Part shown: positions 1 through 9,600 of the stretch, piece after piece
Position numbering within the stretch: the first letter of the stretch is position 1
Layout of the letters: each line of letters opens with the position of its first letter
Program-made: the position numbers and the translations under genes
Notes under the pieces: model-generated
What the model was told of the DNA's origin: nothing
The model's database searches: none
What the model saw: only the letters and a program-made list of their open reading frames with translations
Assembly (NCBI RefSeq): GCF_037479095.1
Contig: NZ_JBBGZW010000002.1
Span: 372,001-436,000 of the forward strand
Origin: Pantoea nemavictus
Lineage (GTDB): Bacteria > Pseudomonadota > Gammaproteobacteria > Enterobacterales > Enterobacteriaceae
Direction of reading: 5' to 3'
DNA length: 64,000 nucleotides

Positions 1-878
1 CCGGACTGGGCTTGAGTATCTGTCGACGCTTAGCGGAGTTAATGGGCGGTGAACTGCAGGTTGAAAGCGAACCCGGCGAGGGCGCGAGTTTCCTGTTTTA
101 CTTCTCCGCTGAGGCCTGCGCCGCAGAAACCATCGCGCTAAGCGCCGACGATGACGAGCGCTCGATGCATGTGCTGATTGTTGACGATCATAGCCCCAAT
201 CGCCTGCTGCTAACCCAGCAGCTGGAGATGATGGGCCACCAGGTAATAGCCGCCGAGAGTGGCGAGCAGGCGCTTGAAATCCTGCATTCTGGCGTGGCGG
301 TCGATCTCATCACCACCGATGTCACAATGCCTGGCATGGATGGTTTTGAACTGACGCGCCATATTCGCCAGTTGGAGCTGCAGCACAATAAAGCGCCCAA
401 GCCAATTCTGGGACTGACTGCGCATGCGCAATCCAGCGTGGTGGATAAATGCCGCGAAGCCGGCATGAACGAATGTCTCTTTAAGCCCGTGCGCAGCGCA
501 CAATTACATGACGCGGTGAATCGATTAATGGGTCGCAGCGCATTCACCCCGGTCAAAGATATTATCTCCGACGATCAGAAACGTCTGCAGGCATTAAAGT
601 TTTTACACGAAGAAGTTATTCGCACCAATCGCAGCGATCTGCACAAATTGACAAAAATGGTGGAGAGCGGTGATCGTTTGCAAATAGCCAAAATGGCGCA
701 CCGATTACTCGGAGGTGCACGAATTATGCAGAGAAATGAACTGGAAGAAGCCTGTGCCCTGCTGGAAAATATCAGTCAGGACGAAAGTTGCACTATTAGT
801 GATTTTCGTGAAGCATTAATAGCGATCACAGAGAGAGTGGATGAACTTGAACGTCAGTTAACCGCTGACGGAGAGTAA
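1..878 (+). CDS. Hybrid sensor histidine kinase, EvgS/BvgS type (C-terminal part)
   Basis: The gene enters from the left edge. The reading frame is open from base 3 and begins in the kinase G2 box (GLGLSIC). Counting residues from the TTG at base 12, the end of the ATPase domain is followed by a receiver domain at about 52-175, with the acidic pair in LIVDDH, the phospho-acceptor Asp at 103 in TTDVTMPGMDG and the conserved Lys in LFKP. A C-terminal histidine phosphotransfer domain follows, with its active His at 230 (MAHRLLGGA). This kinase-REC-HPt order is that of the phosphorelay sensors EvgS and BvgS, and the local sequence resembles EvgS. All visible phosphorelay residues are intact. The likely partner is the EvgA-like regulator 98 bp downstream on the same strand. 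The sensor and membrane parts lie outside the window, so the signal cannot be judged. Confidence 0.9.
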   Translation, partial: GLGLSICRRLAELMGGELQVESEPGEGASFLFYFSAEACAAETIALSADDDERSMHVLIVDDHSPNRLLLTQQLEMMGHQVIAAESGEQALEILHSGVAVDLITTDVTMPGMDGFELTRHIRQLELQHNKAPKPILGLTAHAQSSVVDKCREAGMNECLFKPVRSAQLHDAVNRLMGRSAFTPVKDIISDDQKRLQALKFLHEEVIRTNRSDLHKLTKMVESGDRLQIAKMAHRLLGGARIMQRNELEEACALLENISQDESCTISDFREALIAITERVDELERQLTADGE

Positions 879-976
879 TTCTCCTGTGATATTTTTTAAA
901 AGACACGTCTTGGTCATTATCCGCTAAATGCTGTGTTACAGTATTTTACGGTTGTTTAAAGGAGGATTATTTCAGG

Positions 977-1594
977 ATGACCACTATTTCTGTAGTTGAA
1001 ACGAACCCGCTTATACGTCGCGGATTAAAACGTATTTTAACCGAACGCGGTTATAACATTGCTGTTATCGCCGAAACGTTAGATGAGATGCTGTTTAGCA
1101 ACATTAATCACAAACCGCAGATCCTTATCCTGGAGCCGTTATTTCAGGATCAGTTAGCCTATGAAAAACTGGAGCTGCTGCGCAGTTACAACCCAAAACT
1201 TAAAACATTAATTCTATCTATTTCAGAGAGTTACTATCATATTCAGCAAAGCCTGCAGATGGGCATTGAAGGCTATGTGTGTAAATCCTGGCCGTTAGAG
1301 ACGTTATTTGAGTCCATTGAGGAGATTGAAGAGGGTAAACACGCTTACTCTAAAGAGCAGTTCCAGCACAAAGATAAATATCCGAATGATGCCCGTATTT
1401 TATCCTCGCTTACCCGCCGCGAGTTTCAGGTGTTACGGATGTTTGGCGCTGGAAAGTCGATTAAGACTATCTCTCAGGAAATGAACCTGAGTAATAAAAC
1501 CATCAGTACCTATAAAGTGAAAATGATGCAAAAAATGGCGACCAATAACGTCATTGATATTGTTGACCTGGCACGTAGAAATTTTCTTTTTTAG
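977..1594 (+). CDS. EvgA/FimZ-like LuxR-family response regulator with Glu at the phospho-site
   Basis: A 205-residue regulator with an N-terminal receiver-like domain (about 1-120) and a C-terminal LuxR-type helix-turn-helix (about 141-205; LTRREFQVLRMF and NLSNKTISTYKVKMM). Length and DNA-binding domain match EvgA and FimZ. The receiver is atypical. The usual acidic pair is replaced by VETNP (Glu8, Thr9), and the phospho-acceptor Asp is replaced by Glu53 (LILEPL). The conserved Lys103 (GYVCKS) is kept. Such receivers often act without phosphorylation or are held in an active-like state; this is an inference. An AAGGAGG sequence lies about 11 bp before the ATG. It follows the hybrid kinase and precedes, in the opposite orientation, the adhesin locus, which makes it a candidate regulator of that locus. 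Confidence 0.9.
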   Translation: MTTISVVETNPLIRRGLKRILTERGYNIAVIAETLDEMLFSNINHKPQILILEPLFQDQLAYEKLELLRSYNPKLKTLILSISESYYHIQQSLQMGIEGYVCKSWPLETLFESIEEIEEGKHAYSKEQFQHKDKYPNDARILSSLTRREFQVLRMFGAGKSIKTISQEMNLSNKTISTYKVKMMQKMATNNVIDIVDLARRNFLF

Positions 1595-2028
1595 CTTCAA
1601 TTGGCAGTCTTCGGAAGCATTTGATATCTTGCTGTCGCTACGGTGACAATAAAATAGATACAAATTTGAATTATATTGATAGGCACACATCAACAAGATT
1701 CACGCTGTTTACTGAAACATCTCCTCTTCATTAAGTGAAGCTGGTGACGTTTATAAATACGCCAGGGAAACCTAACGGCAATGAGCCATAATAATTGCAA
1801 CCGATAATTATGGCTGCCCTTCCTGCAAACGCGGATGGGCGTAGTCTATTTCCCATTAAGGCTATTCAGTAACGCTTAAACCAGATGCATGCTTTAATCT
1901 GCGTAGTTGCACTGCCCACAGCAATACTCTTCAAACATCCCAAAGAGATGATGACGCTTTCTGCTATTCTACGGGTTTCAGACCTGATGATATTTAAGTG
2001 GAGAGCAGGTGCCAGGCACCTGCAGAGA
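1595..2028. other. Intergenic region without a recognisable gene
   Basis: No convincing ORF on either strand; a 65-codon frame at 1885-2082 has no family signature and overlaps the ASCH gene. The region holds two perfect or near-perfect hairpins without a T-run: one at about 1784-1815 with arms AGCCATAAT and ATTATGGCT, and one at 2005-2023 (GCAGGTGCC/GGCACCTGC), just past the stop of the minus-strand ASCH gene. The second may protect or end that transcript. Confidence 0.5.
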
Positions 2029-2400
2029 TCAGATATAGCGGAAGGATTGTGGCGGTACCGCCCCCGGCACCATTTCAGATAAGGTTAACGGCTCGGTGTA
2101 GCGCTTGGGATTTTTGATTTCAATTGCAAAACCCGTCGCTCTTTTCATGAAGTAAGCATCAAAGAACGCGCGCGTAATGCCCGCATACTTTTTAGTTTCC
2201 TGCCATAACTCACCCGGTTCACGCGCCAGAATAGTGCCGATGTCAAACTCACCAATCACCTTACCTACCGGCATGGTGGCATAAATGACTACGGTCTTAA
2301 CCTCTTTGTTTCTGAAGATCGATTTCCTGAATTCAAAGCGTTTCTCACCAGCAAGAATCGACTCAGCAAACTCAGGTTTAATTGACAATAAGACTCGCAT
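2029..2400 (-). CDS. ASCH-domain protein
   Basis: A 123-residue protein of the ASCH family, small domains with a PUA-like RNA-binding fold. The start of the domain is plain (LLSIKPEFAESILAGEKRFEFRK), followed by a beta-rich core (VVIYATMPVGKVIGEF). ASCH proteins are generally predicted to bind RNA or act as transcription co-regulators; no specific role can be read from this one. A start four codons upstream (ATG ending at 2412) is possible, but GGAG lies six bases before the ATG at 2400, so the shorter form is preferred. It is on the same strand as the OmpA-family gene but separated from it by a strong terminator, so it is probably transcribed on its own. Confidence 0.8.
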   Translation of the reverse strand: MRVLLSIKPEFAESILAGEKRFEFRKSIFRNKEVKTVVIYATMPVGKVIGEFDIGTILAREPGELWQETKKYAGITRAFFDAYFMKRATGFAIEIKNPKRYTEPLTLSEMVPGAVPPQSFRYI

Positions 2401-2558
2401 TGACTTCTCCATTCATCCGCTATTTTCTCGTGAGCGTCATTCAACTGCATTGCCACTTTAATCGCATTGATTTGCATTGGTAATGGCGCATAAAGCGCTG
2501 CTGTCGAGATATCGCCATTGCCGGGGCTTAAAGATTTAAGCAACCTAGTGACAGGCAT

Positions 2559-2583
2559 AAAAAAAGGCCGGTATTAACCGGCC
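2559..2583 (-). terminator. Intrinsic terminator after the OmpA-family gene
   Basis: A GC-rich stem (GGCCGG / CCGGCC with a 6-nt loop) at 2566-2583 is followed on the minus strand by a run of seven T (plus-strand A at 2559-2565). It lies 56 bp past the stop of the OmpA-family gene. Confidence 0.9.
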
Positions 2584-2638
2584 CTGAGAACTTTGCTGCA
2601 TTACTGCGCGGGGGATATCGCCCCACCGCGCAGCCTGC

Positions 2639-3547
2639 TTACTCCTGCACTTCGCTGCTGCCGTCTACGCGGATGGCCACGCGGCGGTTAGGTGCGTAGC
2701 AGGCGATCTGCTCGGCTTTGCTGCCGTAGCAGTCGTGCACCAGCGGCTCGCTCATGCCGGCGCTGGCGGCGGTGATGTCACGCGCCGGAATGCCGGCCTG
2801 CACCATCAGCAGACGAATGGTTTCCGCACGGCGCTGACCCAGCGCTTCGTTGGCGGCGGCGGAACCGATCTGGTCGGTGTGGCCGATCACCTGCACGTTG
2901 CGAAGCGTGGTGTTTTCACGGCGGATCTGCTGCACCAGCTCACGAATCGCGGTGTGGCCGTTGCGGGTGATATCCGCACGGCCAGATTTACCGAAAGCAA
3001 ACAGCACGTCACTGGAGAGCGAGTAATCCTTATACTGCTTCTCCGCCACGCCGATGTACTGGCAGGCTTCGACGGTAGAGGCACGAGACAGCGTGTGCGC
3101 CTGCTGGCGCATGGCTTTCATGGCGCGCTCGGCGTCGCTGCGCGTCACCGACTGCGGCATACCGCTCAGGCCGTCACCCACTTTGACGAAGTAAGTTTCG
3201 CCGCCCGACAGGTTAGCGCGGAACGGCTGACTGCGCTTACCGGCGTACATCGGTGCGTCTTTAACGAACGCGCCGAGGCTGTGGGTGCCCGGTGCCACGC
3301 AGAAGGTGGTGAAGCCCTGGGGCAGCAGCGCCGCCTGGAATTCGCCGTCAACGTAAACGTTGGCGCTGCCGGCGTGCTGGTCGGCTTCACGGTAGAAGAC
3401 GATCTGCGCCTGCGATGCCGCCACTTTGGCCACCGGCTGATAGTTGCCGGCAAACGCGGTGGCTGCTGGCGCGGCCGTGCCTGGTGCTGCAGCAAACAGC
3501 GCGCCGCTTAGTGCCAGAACAAGGGCTGAAGATTTAAAAATAGTCAT
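2639..3547 (-). CDS. OmpA-family periplasmic protein of the adhesin locus
   Basis: A 302-residue exported protein. An N-terminal signal peptide (about 1-26, hydrophobic stretch ALVLALSGALFAAAP, likely cleavage after TAA or APA) is followed by a beta-rich domain (about 45-150; IVFYREAD, ANVYVDGEF, TYFVKVGDG) resembling the DUF2846 type. A C-terminal OmpA-like peptidoglycan-binding domain spans about 180-298, with the diagnostic VQVIGHTDQIGS and NEALGQRRAETIR segments and NRRVAIRV near the end. It probably links the outer membrane or a surface structure to peptidoglycan. It lies 66 bp downstream of the first giant Ig-repeat gene on the same strand with no terminator between, so cotranscription is likely. 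A role in displaying or anchoring that adhesin is inferred from the neighbourhood only. GGAGG precedes the ATG. Confidence 0.88.
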   Translation of the reverse strand: MTIFKSSALVLALSGALFAAAPGTAAPAATAFAGNYQPVAKVAASQAQIVFYREADQHAGSANVYVDGEFQAALLPQGFTTFCVAPGTHSLGAFVKDAPMYAGKRSQPFRANLSGGETYFVKVGDGLSGMPQSVTRSDAERAMKAMRQQAHTLSRASTVEACQYIGVAEKQYKDYSLSSDVLFAFGKSGRADITRNGHTAIRELVQQIRRENTTLRNVQVIGHTDQIGSAAANEALGQRRAETIRLLMVQAGIPARDITAASAGMSEPLVHDCYGSKAEQIACYAPNRRVAIRVDGSSEVQE

Positions 3548-3557
3548 GACTCCTCCA

Positions 3558-3580
3558 CGGCTCCCTGGTTCAGGGAGCCG
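3558..3580 (-). promoter_or_regulatory. Stem-loop directly upstream of the OmpA-family ribosome binding site
   Basis: A perfect 10-bp stem (CGGCTCCCTG / CAGGGAGCCG) with a three-base loop lies between the adhesin stop and the GGAGGAG of the OmpA-family gene. There is no T-run, so it is not a standard terminator. It may mark an mRNA processing or stability point that uncouples the two genes. Confidence 0.5.
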
Positions 3581-3613
3581 GAATTAAATAATGGTTAATA
3601 AGGTTAAGGGTTA

Positions 3614-6600
3614 TCAGTTATTCAACAGGTTGGTCTGGATCCCCTCCTGCACTAATAACTCTGCTTCCAGCGAGCTGTGCTTATAAACCTCATAGCGGAC
3701 GCCGGAAACCTGCACCGTGCCTTCCACTTTCGCCCAGTCACCCGAATCGGCGCCTTCAACTAAATCGCTGAGGTTTAATACGTCGCCTTCATTGCCTTTC
3801 ACCATCATTTGTGTGGTGTCGTCATTAATAAACAGGTTAGTGCCGCCCTGCGCCAGAATATCGCCGAGGCTGATATTCAGCGTATTATTACCGGTTCCGG
3901 TCAGGTCGATCACTTCCACCGATTTCACCATCTCACCGAGACGGGTCAGATCGATCAGCTGATCTTCGCCCTGTACGGTTAAGACATCGAGTTTACCGTC
4001 GGTACCAATAATGGCTTGTTGTGGTTCGCCTTTTTCAATATAAGCTAGTTCAATCAACTCCTCATTTAACAGCAGACTGTCTTCTTCAGTAAATTTATTG
4101 GAAAACATAACTGGAGGTATTTCAGCCATATCTCCCCAAGCAATATTATCCAGGTAGAATGTTTTGTCTCCAACAACCTCTATACGACCGATCATTGTAC
4201 CAGATGGTGCTTCATACGCATTTTTAATAAAGCCCCAAGTTTCATTAAAATCGATGTTTTTAGTTGTTATTAAGTTGCCACTTATATCGTAAATACGCAT
4301 GTATCCAACAGTATTTTGATCAGCAGCCATAAAATCAAAGGAAATACGATTAGTGGCTCCAAAGTCTATTTTAAGCAATACTTCATTATTAAGTGTAGAT
4401 CCATTCCTTTGAGCCGCAATATATTGCTCAGATGTTCTCGTGGAAATCCAAGCATTGTTCACGCCAGCTGATATTTTTAAACCTTTAACTGTAGTAAATG
4501 GCTGGCCATTTTCAGGCAAGTTTACAGTCCACCGAGTGGCACCGTTTTCGAAAGCCTCATGCCCCGTGAAATCTTCAATTGCTGGCGACGGAGCAGGTGG
4601 CAACCCAGAAACAATATCCAAATCCACCCCATTGGCCATCTCGGTTTTATTACCGGCTTTATCGATAATCACCGCTTTGATGTTGTAGCTTTCACCCACG
4701 GTCAGCTGTGGCGTGACCAGCACTTCCCAGCGTCCGCCAGCCTGCACGAAGCCGGTACCCAGCAGATTATCGTTGGCATCACGCAGCTCAATCTTCGATC
4801 CCACTTCCGAGGCATCGGCGGTGCCGATAAACAGCGGATCGCGGTCCGAGGTGCTGCCGCTAATGGCGCCGCCGTCGTCATCCTCAACGCGAGTAATCAC
4901 CGGTACGTTCGGACGGGTGATATCCACCGTCAGGCTTACCGCTGCGCTCGCCGGGCCTTCGTTACCCACGCTGTTAGTGGCTTTGGCCGTCAGCGAGTAA
5001 ACCGCTTCTGCCAGCGCCGGCTGTGGAATCACTTCCCAAACGCCGCCCTCAACACGCGCCGTACCAATGATAGTGGTGCCGTTATAGACGGTCACAATGG
5101 TGCCGTTTACGCCGGTGCCGCGAATCGCTGGCGTGGTGTCGTTGGTGAAGCCGTTGGTGATCGCCACATCCGTTGGGCCATCATTGTTAAACATACCGGA
5201 GATCGCCGGTGCCGCCGGAACGCCCAGGGCGTTGTTGATCTCGAAGTTCAACGCGTCGCTGCGCTCACTCTCGTTCTTCGCTTTATCACGAATCGCGATG
5301 CTGATTTCATAGCTGGCGTTAGGCAGATCCGTCGGTGGCGTCCAGGTCCAGGTGCCGCCTGGCTGAATGGTCACGGTCATCAGCTCGGTGTCGCCGTTGT
5401 AAATCACCACGAAGTCACCCACGAACTCGTCCAGCCCGGCACCTTTGAACTCCGGACGGGCGTCATCGGTGATCGAGGTTTCCGCAATCCAGCCGGTCTG
5501 GTCGCCCTGGTCATCCCAGGCGCCTTCGAACGCGTTGCCCGGTCCAATCTCACTTTCTGGAAGCACCGGCGCGGTGGTGTCGATGGTCAGATTGATGGTG
5601 TCACGCATCGGCGTTTCGTTGTTGGCACGGTCAATCAGCACTGCAACCAGGTTATAGGTCCCTTCGTCCAGCGCCGGATCGATCGGTGCACGCCAGGTGC
5701 CATCTTCCATTACGATGCCAGTACCCAACACGTTGCCATCCGGGTCGCGGATTTCAATGCGCCCACCGGCTTCACTTTCCGGCGCGGTACCATAAACTAT
5801 CGGTGCCGGATTGTTGGTGATCATCTCAATAACGTCGAACAGTGTGACGCCCTCGCCAGGCGTGGCGCTCTCAATGCCGATAACTTCCGGAGCTTCTGGC
5901 GGTGTAACGTCCACTTCCAGCTGAATCGGTGGACGAACCATCGGTGTTTCGTTGCCAGCTGGATCCACAATCACCGCTATCAGCTCGTATTCACGCTCTT
6001 CCAGTTCCGGGGCGAGCGGTGCCGTCCAGCTGCCGTCTGGCTGCACGATGCCTGTTCCCACCACGGTGCCATCCGGTTCGCGAATTTGCACGACCAGACC
6101 CTGGTCGGCCGGAGTCGCCGTCCCGACAACCACCGGATCAGTGATATTAATTACGTCGCCCAGCGTATTGCCATCTTCGTCTTCGATACCAATTACTTCC
6201 GGTTCGCCCGGAGGCGTGATATCGATTTCCAGATCAATCGGTGCACCGGTCTTCGGCGTTTCGTTACCGGCCGGGTCTTTGATCACTGGCGTCAGCGCAT
6301 ATTCACCTTCCTCCAGTTCCGGATCGATAATCGCTTTCCATTCACCGTTCTCGTCAACCACGCCGGTCCCTACTACGCTGCCGTCTGGTTTGCGAATTTC
6401 GACAATCAGACCTTCATCGGCTGGATCTGCGGTACCGACAATCACTGGCTTGGTGACATTGGTTATGTTGCCGAGCGGATTACCGTCAGCGTCTTCAATG
6501 CCGACAAACTCCGGTTCGCCTGGTGGCACGGTGTCCACTTCCAGCTCAATCGGTCCACCCACCATTGGGGTTTCGTTACCAGCCGGGTCGACAATGACTA

Positions 6601-9600
6601 CAATCAAGCGGTATTCGTCGTCTTCCAATTCAGGATCGAACTCTGCACGCCACTCGCCGTTTTCATCGACCACGCCGGTACCCAGCACATCGCCGTCTTC
6701 ATTACGAATTTCAACAGTTGAACCCTCGTCAGCCGGATCGCCGGTGCCGATAATCAACGGGTTCTTGTCGTTGGTCGCGCCGCCAGTAATCGGGTTACCG
6801 CTACTGTCTTCAATACCGCCCACTTCCGGTGCGGCCGGAGGAACGCTATCGATAATGAACACGAACTCATCGCTCAGTTCGCTTTCGTTGTTGGCCGGAT
6901 CACGCACCTTAATGGCAACTTTACGCTCGCCCTGGCCCATATCGGCCGTTGGCTCCATGCGCCATGTTCCGTCGATACCCACTATCTGGGTGCCCAGCAG
7001 CACCGGTGGCGTGACCGTCACGTCATAAACGTAAACGGTATGACCAGGTTCCAGACCCGCGCCGTGGAACTCAGGACGCACGTCATTGGTGTAATCGTCG
7101 ACGTTAATCGGCCCGATACGCGGTGCAATGTTATCCCACGCGCCTTCCAGCACGCTGCCTGGCACACCCACTTCGCCTTCGCCCGGCAGTACCGGTGCGG
7201 TCAGGTCCACGTCGAGGTTGATCGGCGTAGGCACCGTTGCGGTGTTGCCCGCCGGGTCCTTGATGCTGATCGAGATTTGATACTCTTTCTCTTCCAGCGC
7301 CGGTGATACCGCCACTTCCCAGTTGCCGTCGCCGTCTACCACGCCGGTGCCGAGCAGCACGCCGTCCTGATCACGCAGCTCGATGGTCGAGCCCACGTCG
7401 GCCGGGTCTGCGGTGCCTTTAAACACCGGTGACGCATCGTTGGTGGCGCCGCCGGTCACCGGGATCGGGTTGCCGTTGCTGTCCTCAATTTCGGTCAGCA
7501 CCGGTACGGCCGGGTCGGTCACGTCGACGATGATTTTCCACGCCGGGGTACTCGGCGAGGTTTTGTTGCCTACCGGATCCTCGAACACCACGCGCAGGTT
7601 GTACTCCTGCTCGTTCAGCGGGTTGGGGGTGATGCTCCAGCGGCCGTCGCGCGCAACCTGCGTACCAATCAGCCCCAGCACGTCGTCGTAGATGTAGACA
7701 ATCGTGCCGCTCGGCGCGGTGCCGGACATAATCGGCGCGCGGTCGTTGGTGTAGTCACCGTTGCCCAGCTCCACCGCCGGGGTTTCAATCGGGTTGCCGA
7801 CGTTGTCGACGATGCGGTCAAAGGTGCCGACCGGTGGCGTCACGTCCAGCTCCACCACGAAGTTGTTGCTCGGCGCGGCGCTGCCCGCCACGGTGGCGTG
7901 GATGACGTAAGACTTCTCACCGTCCGCCAGCGCTATCGGCGCTTCCCAGCGCCCGCTGGCGTCAGAGGTCGCGGTCGCGTAGAACTCGTTGTCGATGTAG
8001 ATGCTCACCACCGAGTTCGGCGTCGCGGTGCCCTTCAGGGTCGGCGTGGTGTCGTTAATCACGCCGTTATTGCCCACTTCCAACGGGCTGGCGTTAGCGT
8101 CGCCGACCAGCAGCGTCACGCTGACGCCGACGCCGGAGGTGTCAACGGTAAAGTCCAGCGCCGGTGAAGCCGGGCCGAGGTTACCCGCCAGGTCTTCGAC
8201 CTGCGCCGTCAGGCTGTGGTTGCCGTCGCCCAGCTCAGGAACCGTGTACTCCCAGGTGCCGTCAGACTTCACGTCGGTGGAGCCGATGGTCTGGCCCAGG
8301 CCGTTCTTGATGTAGACCACTCCGCCGATTTCCGGCGAGGTGCCGCGCAGCGTCGGGGTGCTGTCATCGGTGGTGTCGCCGCTGCGGATTTCGCCGGTCA
8401 CGCCGACGTCATCCCACAGCGTTACGCCGCCCGGCGCTGCCGGATCGGTGGTGTCAACGATGATCTGATAGTCACCGGTCTGGCCGCTTTCGTTCATCGC
8501 CGCATCGCGCGCCGCCACGTTGAAGTTATAGGTGTCATCGGCCAGCGGTGCGGTCGGTTTCCAGCTCCATACGCCACCGGTAACCCGCTCGGAGCCGATG
8601 ATGTTACCCGGGCCCGGGCCGTTACGGATGATGATGAGGGTGCCGTCGGTGCCGGTACCGGTTATCAGCGGCGTGCTGTCGTTGGTGTGGTAGCCGTTGT
8701 CGATACGGACCAGCGTATCGCCGTCATCGTTAAAGATGCCGTCCACGCCCGGCAGTGACGGACGTCCGCCCGCGCCGATGGTGAAGTCCAGCGAGTCAGT
8801 TTTCGCCGATTCGTTGCCCGCGACGTCGCGGATGGCAATCGCCACGCTATAGTCCGCGTTCATCAGCGGTGCGTCCGGCGTCCAGCTCCAGCTGCCGTCG
8901 TCACGCACCACCACGCTGTGCATCACGGTGTCGCCGTTGTAGATCACCACGATGTCGCCCGGGATCAGGCCCACGCCCTTGAACTCCGGACGCGCGTCGT
9001 CGGTCACGCTGTTGTCGGCAATCCAGCCGGTGTAGTCGCCCTGGTCATCCCATGCGCCTTCGAACGGCTGACCATCGCCAATGCCCGGGCTCGGATCGGC
9101 CGGTGCTTCGGTGTCGACGATAAAGACGAACTCGTCGCTGAAGTCACTTTCGTTGTTTGCGGGGTCCTTAACCTTGATCGCCACGCGCTGCTCGCCGTCA
9201 CCCATGTCAGAAGTCAACTCAAAGGACCAGGTACCGTCCTCTTCGACCACTTTTGAACCCAGCACGACCGGCGGTGTGCTGCGCATGTCGTAGATAAACA
9301 CGATGTCGCCCGGTTCGAGGTTGGCACCGCGGAACTCCGGACGCGCATCGTTGGTTGGTACCGTCGGGTCGATCCAGCCCGTGTGCGGATCGACGTTATC
9401 CCACGCGCCTTCCAGCGCATTGCCTGGCTCGCCCACGCCGCCCTCTTCCGGCAGCTCCGGTGCGGTCAGGTCCACGTCGAGGTTGATCGGCGTAGGCACC
9501 GTTGCGGTGTTGCCCGCCGGATCCTTGATGCCGATCGAGATTTGATACTCTTTCTCTTCCAGCGCCGGTGATACCGCCACTTCCCAGTTGCCGTCGCCGT

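Noticed and set aside
1885..2082. A 65-codon plus-strand frame near the ASCH gene
   Set aside because: No ribosome site or family features, and it overlaps the 3' end of the well-supported ASCH gene.
2735..3511. A 258-codon plus-strand frame opposite the OmpA-family gene
   Set aside because: The minus-strand gene has a signal peptide and an OmpA-like domain; the plus-strand frame has neither a start signal nor a family.
4559..6721. A 720-codon open frame antisense to the first giant gene
   Set aside because: It runs through GC-rich Ig repeats on the opposite strand, shows no family pattern, and repeats of the same kind give many such shadow frames. The giant protein's Ig-domain pattern explains the DNA.
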